Shown: in pieces, positions 1 to 6,386 of the stretch
Layout of the letters: each line of letters opens with the position of its first letter
How positions within the stretch are numbered: the stretch's first letter is position 1
Assembly (NCBI GenBank): GCA_017618935.1
Contig: JAFZTG010000168.1
Location: 1-7,374 of the forward strand
DNA from: Bacteroidales bacterium
GTDB taxonomy: Bacteria; Bacteroidota; Bacteroidia; Bacteroidales; UBA1715
Length of the DNA: 7,374 nucleotides
Direction of reading: 5' to 3'
Position numbers and translations under genes: made by a program
Notes under the pieces: model-generated
The model's input: the letters and a program-made list of their open reading frames with translations, nothing else
Databases searched by the model: none
What the model was told of the DNA's origin: nothing

Positions 1-850
1 AACCAAGAACTAATTCTACGTTGTTTTTCTTTGCCAATTCTTGAATGTTAAGAGCCAAGTCAAGTTTGTCTTCCTCGCAGATTGATGAACCAACTTTTCC
101 GCCGTTAGCTTTTGCGAACGTGTAAGTCATACCACCACAAAGAATCAATTTGTCAACTTTCGTCATCAAGTTTTCTATGATACCGATTTTTGTAGAAACT
201 TTTGAACCACCCATGATAGCAACGAATGGACGGTTGATGTTGTTCAACACGTTATCAACAGCCTTAACTTCTTTTTCCATCAAGTAGCCCAACATTTTGC
301 TGTTTACGTCGAAGTAGTCAGCAATAACAGCTGTAGAAGCGTGTGAACGGTGGGCAGTACCGAATGCGTCCATAATGTAGCAGTCAGCATAAGAAGCCAA
401 TGTCTTAGCAAATTCTTTTTGTTTTGCTTTCATTTCTTTCTTAGCAGCATCGTAGTTTGGATCGTCTTTTTCTATGCCAACTGGTTTTCCTTCTTCTTCA
501 GGATAGAAACGAAGGTTTTCCAACAAAAGAACCTCTCCTGGTTTCAATGCAGCAGCAGCGTCAGCAGCTTTAGCACAGTCAGGAGCGAATTTTACAGGAG
601 TGCCAAGACGTTCAGCAACAGCGTCAACGATTTGGCTTAAAGAATATTTTGCAGCAACTTGTCCTTTTGGTTTACCCATGTGAGACATAATAATTAATGC
701 TCCGCCATCAGCCAACACTTTTTTCAATGTTGGAAGAGCACCCATGATACGAGTATCATCTTTTACTTTACCGTTTTCAAGTGGCACGTTGAAGTCCACG
801 CGAACGATAGCTTTTTTGCCAGCAAATTTGTAATTGTCAATAGTTTGCAT
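1..850 (-). CDS. pgk: Phosphoglycerate kinase, N-terminal two thirds (cut by window edge)
   Basis: Glycolytic cytosolic enzyme that moves the acyl phosphate of 1,3-bisphosphoglycerate to ADP, giving ATP and 3-phosphoglycerate. The minus-strand frame is open from the ATG at 850-848 to the window edge: 283 codons of a protein usually near 400-420 residues. Visible family signatures are VRVDFNVP (residues 16-23), SHMGKPKG (56-63, substrate-binding loop, Lys where most families have Arg), ENLRF (111-115), [12 protein letters not shown] (161-172) and GGSKVSTKI (214-222). The GGMTYTF stretch (239-245) and the charged insert after EEEGKP (118-145) match what I remember of Bacteroides enzymes. The C-terminal nucleotide-binding part with the GGGD loop lies outside the window. 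Codons are strongly biased (GCT, GGT, CGT, AAC), as expected of a highly expressed gene. The leader is A/T-rich with no Shine-Dalgarno sequence, normal for Bacteroidota. It is divergent from the oxoamine synthase gene. Confidence 0.97.
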   Translation of the reverse strand, partial: MQTIDNYKFAGKKAIVRVDFNVPLENGKVKDDTRIMGALPTLKKVLADGGALIIMSHMGKPKGQVAAKYSLSQIVDAVAERLGTPVKFAPDCAKAADAAAALKPGEVLLLENLRFYPEEEGKPVGIEKDDPNYDAAKKEMKAKQKEFAKTLASYADCYIMDAFGTAHRSHASTAVIADYFDVNSKMLGYLMEKEVKAVDNVLNNINRPFVAIMGGSKVSTKIGIIENLMTKVDKLILCGGMTYTFAKANGGKVGSSICEEDKLDLALNIQELAKKNNVELVLG

Positions 851-891
851 CGTATAAATTATTAAAAGTTAGTATTCTTTTTTTTGCACCA

Positions 892-899
892 CAAAGATA
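892..899 (-). promoter_or_regulatory. Candidate -7 promoter element for pgk
   Basis: Read on the minus strand this is TATCTTTG, an exact match to the Bacteroidota -7 consensus TAnnTTTG. It lies 41 bases upstream of the pgk ATG, giving a predicted leader of roughly 35-40 nt. No TTTG or TTG -33 element is visible at the usual 19-21 bp spacing, so the call rests on the -7 box and its position alone. Confidence 0.5.
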
Positions 900-991
900 T
901 AAAATAAATTGAGAAATGGTATCTGGGAATTGACAAATTGTAATCTCAAGAAAAAAATGGCTTTCTTCGTCATGAAACAACGGAAAAATTA

Positions 992-999
992 TACATTTG
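992..999 (+). promoter_or_regulatory. Candidate -7 promoter element for the oxoamine synthase gene
   Basis: TACATTTG exactly matches the Bacteroidota -7 consensus TAnnTTTG and lies 30 bases before the ATG at 1030. The predicted leader is about 25 nt, A/T-rich and without a Shine-Dalgarno sequence. The -33 region (about 962-972) contains only TTTC/TTCG, a poor match. Together with the element at 892-899 it defines a divergent promoter region. Confidence 0.5.
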
Positions 1000-1029
1000 C
1001 AAAAAATGAACTAATTTAATACAATACAA

Positions 1030-2292
1030 ATGGATATTTTTGACAGAATAGAAGAATCCGTTGGTGGTCCGATTGGTCAATATCGTGACAAAGTTGACGG
1101 GTACTATGCTTTCCCAAAATTGGAAGGTGAATTGGGACCTCACATGCGTTTTCAAGGAATTGATGTTCTTTGTTGGAGTTTGAACAACTATTTGGGATTG
1201 GCAAACCATCCTGAAATCCGTAAAGTCGATGCAGAGGCGGCTGCTCGTTGGGGTTTGGCTTATCCTATGGGAAGCCGTATGATGACTGGTAACACTGAAT
1301 TGCACGAAAAGTTGGAACGCGAATTGGCTGACTTTGAAAAGAAGGAAGCTGCCTTCTTGTTCAACTTCGGTTATCAAGGTATTGTTTCTGCGATAGATTC
1401 TTTGTTGACTCGTCACGATGTGATTGTGTTCGACGCTGAATGTCACGCTTGTTTGATGGATGGTAAACGTCTTCACCAAGGTAAGGCGTTCTCATATCGT
1501 CATAATGATATTGCAAGTTGCGAGCAAAAACTAAAAGTAGCCACGAAAGTTGCAGAAGAGCAGGGTGGTGGCGTACTTCTTATTACAGAAGGCGTGTATG
1601 GTATGACGGGCGCACTCGGTATCTTGGATCAAATCGTCGCTTTGAAAAAGAAATACAAATTCCGTATGATGATTGACGACGCTCATGGTTTTGGCGTTAT
1701 GGGTCCAACGGGACGTGGTACTTCTGAACATTTCGGCGTGATGGACGAAGTTGATATTTATATTGGTGCATATGCTAAATCAATGGCTATCATCGGTGGT
1801 TTCATTGCTACAAAAAGATCGGTAATTGATTTCTTGCGTTACAATATGCGTTCTCAAATTTATGCCAAGGCATTGCCAATGCCTATCGTTGAAGGCTGTT
1901 TGAAACGTTTGGAAATTATTCGTAGCAAGGAAGGTGACGAACTTCGTAAGAAACTGTGGACTGTTACTCGTCGTTTGCAAGACGGTTTCCGCAACTTAGG
2001 TTTCGATATTGGTCCTGCTGAAGCATGCGTTTCGCCTGTACAAATTAAAGGTGGACCGATCCAGGCAACGAATATCGCATACGATTTGCGTGTTAACTAC
2101 AAGATTTTCTGCTCTATCGTAGTTTATCCTGTAATTCCTCCGGGGATGATTATTTTCCGTATCATTTCTACTGCTGCTCACTCAATTGAGGACGTAGATT
2201 ACACGTTGAACGCATTCAAGGAAATTCGTGAAAAATTGGATGCTGGCGTATATGACGAGGGAGAAATGAAAGATTTTACAGGAAAAAAATAA
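1030..2292 (+). CDS. PLP-dependent alpha-oxoamine synthase (serine palmitoyltransferase / KBL / AONS family)
   Basis: This 420-residue cytosolic fold-type I PLP enzyme belongs to the family that condenses an amino acid with an acyl thioester, releasing CO2. Visible active-site features are GSRMMTGNTELH (81-92), the cofactor-stacking His139 in the CHAC motif, DDAHG (216-220, with Asp216 for the pyridine nitrogen and His219), the Schiff-base Lys250 in AYAKSMAIIGGF, and Arg377 in FRIISTAAH, the usual substrate-carboxylate position. All catalytic residues are present. Family members with known products are serine palmitoyltransferase, cysteate acyltransferase (sulfonolipids), glycine C-acetyltransferase and 8-amino-7-oxononanoate synthase. 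The sequence resembles a roughly 420-residue Bacteroidota clade usually annotated only as 'aminotransferase class I/II', not the shorter Bacteroides thetaiotaomicron Spt as I recall it. No bio or threonine dehydrogenase genes flank it, so a lipid role is preferred by inference. It stands alone, with its own -7 box and a terminator. The short tail after residue 400 is charged and unremarkable. Confidence 0.9.
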   Translation: MDIFDRIEESVGGPIGQYRDKVDGYYAFPKLEGELGPHMRFQGIDVLCWSLNNYLGLANHPEIRKVDAEAAARWGLAYPMGSRMMTGNTELHEKLERELADFEKKEAAFLFNFGYQGIVSAIDSLLTRHDVIVFDAECHACLMDGKRLHQGKAFSYRHNDIASCEQKLKVATKVAEEQGGGVLLITEGVYGMTGALGILDQIVALKKKYKFRMMIDDAHGFGVMGPTGRGTSEHFGVMDEVDIYIGAYAKSMAIIGGFIATKRSVIDFLRYNMRSQIYAKALPMPIVEGCLKRLEIIRSKEGDELRKKLWTVTRRLQDGFRNLGFDIGPAEACVSPVQIKGGPIQATNIAYDLRVNYKIFCSIVVYPVIPPGMIIFRIISTAAHSIEDVDYTLNAFKEIREKLDAGVYDEGEMKDFTGKK

Positions 2293-2312
2293 TTTCTTGA
2301 AATCGTAATGAT

Positions 2313-2346
2313 AAAAGGAAACTCGTAAGGGTTTCCTTTTTCTTTT
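2313..2346 (+). terminator. Intrinsic terminator after the oxoamine synthase gene
   Basis: A perfect 10-bp stem, AAAAGGAAAC (2313-2322) with GTTTCCTTTT (2331-2340), closes an 8-nt loop and runs into TCTTTT. It starts 20 bases after the stop codon at 2292. The 3' arm ends only 10 bases before the ATG of the next gene, so that gene either depends on read-through or has a promoter I cannot identify. Confidence 0.85.
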
Positions 2347-2350
2347 GATT

Positions 2351-3025
2351 ATGCGTAGGTTGTTGAATATATTGCTGTTATGTCTGTTTGCGATGGAATC
2401 GTTTTCACAAATGGTAGTTCCCGATTCTACGTTTGTGGGGTATGTTGATTCGTTGCAGTTGTGGCAAGAGAAACTTATGGCAAACGACGGACGGCTGTAT
2501 TCCGTGAAATATTATTCTGATTCGCTTCTTACAATGCAAGAGTCGAAAGAACAGTACTTTTATTCTAATGGAAGACTAAAATCAGAGGCAAATTATGTTG
2601 ATGGAAAATTGTCGGGCGAAGTGCATTCCTATTATTCTGACGGTAGGGTTCGACGTTCCGATAGGTTTGAAGACGGCTATTTGCGTGAAGGAAATTGTTT
2701 TGCCGCAAACGGAATGAAGATTGCTTATACCGATTATAAAAAAGAGGCAATGTATGTTGGAGGTGTAACTGCTTTATATACAATTATTTCTGTTACGGCT
2801 CAACAAATAACACTTCCCGATGAGGAGAAGGTTTCGGGCATTGTGCAAGTTTGTTTGAAACTTGATAGGAAAGGGAACGTGATTGATAAACGTATTGTAA
2901 AAGGCTTGCATCCGTTGTATGATGCCGAGGTTTTACGAATTGTGGGACATTTCGGACGTTTTGAACCAGAAGAACGAGATGGCGAGCCTGTATTGGGTTC
3001 GTATCTGTTGTCAATCAAATTTTGA
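2351..3025 (+). CDS. Secreted protein with MORN-like repeats and a TonB C-terminal-like domain
   Basis: The product has 224 residues from the ATG at 2351; a TTG two codons earlier (2345) could also serve but lies in the terminator's T-rich tract. Residues 1-20 look like a signal peptide (MRR, a hydrophobic core, then ESFSQ), placing the protein in the periplasm or at the outer membrane. Residues about 69-122 contain two to three MORN_2/YwqK-type units (YSNGRLKSEANYVDGKLSGE, then YYSDGRVRRSDRFEDGYL, then AANGMKIAYTDY). Residues about 134-224 fit the TonB C-terminal fold as seen in Bacteroidota: a GG..AL start, GIVQVCLKLDRKGNVIDKRI, HPLYDAEVLRIV and a final YLLSIKF strand. There is no Pro-rich linker and no membrane anchor other than the signal sequence, so it is unlikely to be a classical ExbBD-coupled TonB. 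MORN-TonB combinations occur in Bacteroidota proteins of unknown role. It is convergent with the barrel gene. Confidence 0.8.
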   Translation: MRRLLNILLLCLFAMESFSQMVVPDSTFVGYVDSLQLWQEKLMANDGRLYSVKYYSDSLLTMQESKEQYFYSNGRLKSEANYVDGKLSGEVHSYYSDGRVRRSDRFEDGYLREGNCFAANGMKIAYTDYKKEAMYVGGVTALYTIISVTAQQITLPDEEKVSGIVQVCLKLDRKGNVIDKRIVKGLHPLYDAEVLRIVGHFGRFEPEERDGEPVLGSYLLSIKF

Positions 3026-3027
3026 TT
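3013..3027. repeat. 15-bp palindrome across the convergent stop codons
   Basis: AATCAAA-T-TTTGATT is a perfect palindrome with 7-bp arms around a single central base. It covers the last codons and TGA stop of the plus-strand gene and the first two bases of the complementary TAA stop of the minus-strand gene. As RNA it could fold only into a weak A/T stem and no U-tract follows, so a terminator role is doubtful. Confidence 0.4.
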
Positions 3028-4411
3028 ATTGCAAGAAGAAAAATTCAATCAGTTCTGATAAATCCTTGCTTGACATACCAGCACCTGGACCAGCATTTGG
3101 TCCTTCGTCGAAGAACGAATTGATGGTGAGTAGCAACTCATCCAGATCAATGTATTCGTTTTTGTCAATGTCACAAATCTTGAATTTCTTTGGAATACGT
3201 TTATAGAATTGTTTTGTAAGCGTTCCGCCGTTCAATAAATCGGGGTAAAAACGATATAATTCGTCTTGCGAAAGTTTTTCTCCTTCCGTCAGCCTTGCTC
3301 GTAACTCAGCTTCTGTCATACCTTTACCCATATCGTCATGGAAAAAGGCGCGAGTCATTTGTTCCACATCTTTATAATTAGGAATGCCATCTTTGTCATC
3401 GTCTAACGGACAACCGTTAGCAAACACATCGATGCCTTTGGGGGTGTATGGACAATCGTCCTCTGTCTCATCAATACCATCCTCGTCGTAATCCCAATCA
3501 ATAATATAGTTGTCGTTATCTACAGCTTCGAACTTAGACTTTTTTTGAATTTGACCGAGGTCAGTGCTTAAGCTTATGTAAGCGTATGAATAGCCGTCGG
3601 GTAGGAGAGAACCTTTACGTGCTTCGGTTTTCCCGGCGTGCGTAATGTCGTCCAATGTATTTGTCGCCGAAATATGATATTGATAGCCCAGATTGAGTTT
3701 AAACACTTTTGAAATGTTGTAGGTCAATCCCAACTCAAGAGGGATAGTGGCAATAATTGGCGTATAATAATCTTTTTCATTACTGTTTACAACTTGTAGA
3801 GCCGTTTCATATTCGTAATCTCTATAGACGACAGACGCTTTTGAGGCGTTATAATTAGATTCTTCGAGGTTGCGGAACGAGCCGTCGGACCACAGATAAA
3901 GTTTCTCACCGTTGCTTGACCAGTCGCCACGTGCTTCTGGACGTTGTAGAATAGAAACTCCGGCACTGAGGTATGGTGTTAAAATATTGCTTCTGATTTG
4001 GATTGCCTTAATGTTGGAAAAGTCGTATTTGACAAAGCCACCGAAGGAATTTATTTCTGTCTTGAAGTTGAAAAACGTCTGGATTTCAGGCAGATACGTG
4101 TTTCCTCGCAGTTCGCTGTGCAAATAGCGTATGCCTACGAAAAATGCAGGACGAAGTTTTTGCGTCATTTCAAAGTTGATTCCCATACAGCCCACGGCAA
4201 AATTGGCAGGTTCGTCGTTCATTATGTCACCGTGGAACGAAACGACACCAGCTCCAAGTGTGAGTAGTGGTAATTTTAAATCGCTTGAAATAGGAGCTTT
4301 GTCTAATTGTAAGATCTTGTCAAATGTTGAAACAGGTGTACCTTTATCAGTTTGTGAAAATGTCACAAAAGGGAGAAAAAGTAATATGACAAAGATATAC
4401 TTTCGTTTCAT
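3026..4411 (-). CDS. Outer membrane beta-barrel protein with thrombospondin-type-3-like and EF-hand calcium motifs
   Basis: The 461-residue product begins with a clear signal peptide (residues 1-20, MKRK, hydrophobic core, TFSQ). Residues about 45-285 show alternating hydrophobic/aromatic strands with Gly-rich turns (LLTLGAGVVSFHGD, FVGIRYLHSE, TPYLSAGVSILQRP, ELGLTYNISKVFKLNLGYQYHIS, YAYISLSTDLG), as in outer membrane barrels. Residues about 306-349 are Asp-rich thrombospondin-type-3-like repeats: DYDEDGIDETEDDCP, NGCP, then DDDKDGIPNYKD. Residues 414-425 (DIDKNEYIDLDE) form a canonical 12-residue EF-hand loop with oxygen ligands at positions 1, 3, 5, 9 and 12. The OmpA peptidoglycan-binding domain that often follows such repeats is missing; instead there is the EF-hand, a Gly/Pro tail (437-446) and a hydrophobic C-terminal helix. 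The predicted place is the outer membrane with a periplasmic Ca-binding tail. The start follows a promoter match, and the neighbouring SPOR gene lies 50 bp upstream on the same strand. Confidence 0.8.
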   Translation of the reverse strand: MKRKYIFVILLFLPFVTFSQTDKGTPVSTFDKILQLDKAPISSDLKLPLLTLGAGVVSFHGDIMNDEPANFAVGCMGINFEMTQKLRPAFFVGIRYLHSELRGNTYLPEIQTFFNFKTEINSFGGFVKYDFSNIKAIQIRSNILTPYLSAGVSILQRPEARGDWSSNGEKLYLWSDGSFRNLEESNYNASKASVVYRDYEYETALQVVNSNEKDYYTPIIATIPLELGLTYNISKVFKLNLGYQYHISATNTLDDITHAGKTEARKGSLLPDGYSYAYISLSTDLGQIQKKSKFEAVDNDNYIIDWDYDEDGIDETEDDCPYTPKGIDVFANGCPLDDDKDGIPNYKDVEQMTRAFFHDDMGKGMTEAELRARLTEGEKLSQDELYRFYPDLLNGGTLTKQFYKRIPKKFKICDIDKNEYIDLDELLLTINSFFDEGPNAGPGAGMSSKDLSELIEFFFLQ

Positions 4412-4429
4412 ATAGATAATCTAATCTCA

Positions 4430-4460
4430 CAAATATATACGTTTTTGGGTTTAATTGCAA
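4430..4460 (-). promoter_or_regulatory. Promoter of the barrel gene (TTG-N20-TATATTTG)
   Basis: On the minus strand a -7 box TATATTTG (4437-4430) matches TAnnTTTG exactly, and a -33 TTG (4460-4458) lies 20 bp upstream, the Bacteroidota spacing. Transcription would start near 4425, leaving a leader of about 13 nt. The -33 box sits one base beyond the stop codon of the SPOR gene, so the barrel gene can be transcribed alone as well as by read-through from upstream. Confidence 0.6.
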
Positions 4461-4461
4461 T

Positions 4462-6174
4462 CTATTTCACCCATTTTTGATTTGTAAGCATAAGAGCTTC
4501 TTGAACGGTGATACGTTTTGTACCGTTATATGCAACTACAAAGGCACCTTTGATAGGAGTTTGTTCCCATACTGAATTGCGTTGGTTACGCGCATTAGAG
4601 TATTGGTCAAAGCTCTTGATAGTATATTTGTACCAGTTATCAATGTGTTCAACTGATATCTTTTCATTGATATTTCGTTTTGCGAAGAAGTTTTTCGTGT
4701 TTTTTAATTGTTTATGACTTGCAGCCACTTGAACTCTATATGTTACTTTATTGTTTTTTGCATTTGTTGTAGCAACTTTTGTTTTTTCTTGGCTGTTGTT
4801 GTTTTTATTAGATAGTGCCACTGTCGATTTTTTCGATGGAGTAGTGGAAGCAACCGTAGTTTCTTTTTTTGCTGTATTTGATTGTACAGGTTTGATAGTT
4901 GTTGTTGTCGTCGTCACCGTTGTTTGCGTCGTTGTCTGGGTTATTTCGCTTTGTTCTGCGTCAATTGTCGTCATTGTCGGTTTTGCAGACGAAGGCGACA
5001 TAATGTTGTTGATGAGAGTAGGCGTTTTGCTTTCCGAAACGATTTCTTTCGTCGTTGTTGTTTCTGTCGTTTGAGTGATTTCGTATTGCTTTTCTGCGTT
5101 TTGTGTTGTTGGAGCGGGGATATCAAGGCTATTTTGGAAGTCATTGATTTCTTTTTGAGATGGTTTTAAAGAATTGATAGCACCAGCATTTGCGAAAAAT
5201 TCTGTTTGTTCCGTAGAGAATTGTCTTTGTTCGAATTCTTGTTTCGCTTTCGTGTCAACGTAGTTATCTTGTGAAGAAACTTGGATTTGTTTGTTTTCCA
5301 CATCTGAAGCGAAGCCAGTGCTTTCGTCTATTCTTGAATCTTTGTCAAGTATGATGAAACTTTTGGTGCCATCGGCAGCAAATACCGAGAATGCTCCATT
5401 TATATATAAGTCGTTGATGTCGTATCCATTGTTTGCCTTTACTTTATATGTTACAGAGAAATTCTTTTCTTGAGGAGATTCCTTCCACATAAAGCGAGCA
5501 ATGTTCGATACGGTTGAAATCTCGCTTCCTGCGTTGTCAATGGCAACGAACGTATATCCGTCAGGTAACATCTCTTCGATTTTACACATTGTGTTTGTGT
5601 TCGATTTGTTAATGTTGACAGATATTGTCGCTTCGTTATTGATGATACCAATTGTTCGGTAACATGTAATAGAGTTGTAATCGATTTTTTGATTTGTTTC
5701 CTTGTCTGCCATGAGAATTTCAGGCGCATCTTCGGAAATATGGATGTTTTTAGGTGTTAATTCTGCGAATTTCTTTTCGTTGTTTTCCACATAACCAAAT
5801 TTTGCCGTGAAAGCGAATGTATTTTTTGATTTTTCAGGAACGTGGATGTTGTAGGTGAAACTATAAGAACTACTTTTTGGCAGTTTTACCCAAAGAACAG
5901 TCACCGTGTTGTCGGCGAAAGAAAAATTAGCGTCGTTTGATGTCGCCGTGAACCCTTTCGGCAGGGTGTTGGTGTATCGACCAAAGCCTTCAATGCTCCC
6001 TTTGTTTATAGTAATGGTAACAGGAATCGTTGAACCTGGTTGTATTTCTTCAGGCATGTCGGACGTAATAGTAACGACATTGGCTTTGTATAAGTTGAAC
6101 GAAACAATAAGGAAAAAAATACTAGATGCTATTGTAAGCAATCGTTTTGCATTTGGTCTTTTTGTAGTATTCAT
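4462..6174 (-). CDS. Exported protein with two beta-sandwich domains, Thr-rich linker and SPOR domain
   Basis: 570 residues from the ATG at 6174. An in-frame ATG at 6243 would add 23 residues but lies upstream of the promoter match, and a basic signal or anchor sequence begins directly at the chosen start (MNTTKRPNAKR, then hydrophobic 11-29). Residues about 33-147 and 165-278 are two beta-rich domains sharing a pattern: LPKGFT (71-76)...W95...YSFTYNI (104-110) against LPDGYT (203-208)...W230...FSVTYKV (239-245). They resemble DUF11/Ig-like folds; I cannot name the family. Residues about 355-476 are a low-complexity Thr/Ser/Lys linker. Residues about 477-552 fit a SPOR domain (YRVQVAAS, YKYTIKSFDQYSNARNQRN, GAFVVAYNGTKRI), which in known cases binds denuded peptidoglycan glycans at division sites. 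The likely place is the periplasm, anchored by or freed from its N terminus. It lies 50 bp upstream of the barrel gene with no terminator between. The two beta domains have no assigned role. Confidence 0.85.
   Translation of the reverse strand: MNTTKRPNAKRLLTIASSIFFLIVSFNLYKANVVTITSDMPEEIQPGSTIPVTITINKGSIEGFGRYTNTLPKGFTATSNDANFSFADNTVTVLWVKLPKSSSYSFTYNIHVPEKSKNTFAFTAKFGYVENNEKKFAELTPKNIHISEDAPEILMADKETNQKIDYNSITCYRTIGIINNEATISVNINKSNTNTMCKIEEMLPDGYTFVAIDNAGSEISTVSNIARFMWKESPQEKNFSVTYKVKANNGYDINDLYINGAFSVFAADGTKSFIILDKDSRIDESTGFASDVENKQIQVSSQDNYVDTKAKQEFEQRQFSTEQTEFFANAGAINSLKPSQKEINDFQNSLDIPAPTTQNAEKQYEITQTTETTTTKEIVSESKTPTLINNIMSPSSAKPTMTTIDAEQSEITQTTTQTTVTTTTTTIKPVQSNTAKKETTVASTTPSKKSTVALSNKNNNSQEKTKVATTNAKNNKVTYRVQVAASHKQLKNTKNFFAKRNINEKISVEHIDNWYKYTIKSFDQYSNARNQRNSVWEQTPIKGAFVVAYNGTKRITVQEALMLTNQKWVK
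4747..5112 (-). repeat. Low-complexity Thr/Ser-rich linker-coding tract
   Basis: This stretch within the SPOR gene encodes residues 355-476 and is dominated by ACN/ACA Thr codons; the plus strand reads as GTT/GTC runs, densest near 4890-4935. The block EITQTT occurs twice (residues 365-370 and 410-415), each followed by Thr runs, which suggests expansion by local duplication. It should encode an extended, disordered spacer between the beta domains and the SPOR domain. Such tracts readily change length between strains. Confidence 0.6.
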
Positions 6175-6199
6175 AAGTCTTTCCGATTTAGAACCGCAA

Positions 6200-6230
6200 C
6201 AAAAATAATGTGCAAAAATGTAAAATGCAA
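6200..6230 (-). promoter_or_regulatory. Promoter of the SPOR gene (TTG-N20-TATTTTTG)
   Basis: The minus strand carries TATTTTTG (6207-6200), an exact TAnnTTTG -7 box, and a -33 TTG (6230-6228) 20 bp further upstream. The start would fall near 6196, giving a leader of about 20 nt to the ATG at 6174. The arrangement is the same as at the barrel gene and argues against the longer reading frame starting at 6243. Confidence 0.6.
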
Positions 6231-6242
6231 GAAAAATGCACA
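6209..6242. repeat. Inverted repeat TGTGCA-N22-TGCACA over the SPOR-gene promoter
   Basis: TGTGCA (6209-6214) and TGCACA (6237-6242) are perfect inverted arms that enclose the -33 element and most of the promoter spacer. A third TGCA lies between them (6226-6229) in a stretch of repeated ATGCAA/AAATGCA words. It could be an operator, but six-base arms in A/T-rich DNA may arise by chance. Confidence 0.3.
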
Positions 6243-6386
6243 AAAAGTTGAAAAAATTGTTTATAAGTTGTGTATTTCTTCTTAATAAAATACTTGATTT
6301 CGCTATAGCCCTCTATTGTATTGGTGCATTTTTTCTGCGTCACGATAAAATGTTATGAACAAGTGGGTGTAATATTGAATAACGAC

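Noticed and set aside
851..1029. Search for a small RNA or riboswitch in the divergent region
   Set aside because: Only the two -7 boxes and A/T-rich leaders are visible; no stable conserved stem was seen.
970..1479. Minus-strand open frame opposite the oxoamine synthase gene
   Set aside because: The plus-strand frame carries all family motifs; the antisense frame is low-complexity shadow with no recognisable domain.
2345..2350. TTG start two codons before the MORN-TonB gene's ATG
   Set aside because: It falls in the terminator T-tract and adds only two residues; the ATG at 2351 starts directly with a typical basic n-region.
2372..2383. Possible lipobox LLLC in the signal peptide of the MORN-TonB protein
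   Set aside because: Leu at the -1 position does not fit a lipobox (Gly, Ala or Ser expected), and the hydrophobic core continues past the Cys.
4751..5074. Val-rich plus-strand open frame opposite the SPOR gene
   Set aside because: It is the antisense of the Thr-rich linker; ACN Thr codons read as Val/Cys-type codons on the other strand. No promoter or start context was seen.
6175..6243. 23-residue N-terminal extension of the SPOR protein starting at 6243
   Set aside because: It lies across the predicted promoter and would put a Cys-rich segment ahead of a proper signal sequence that begins at 6174.
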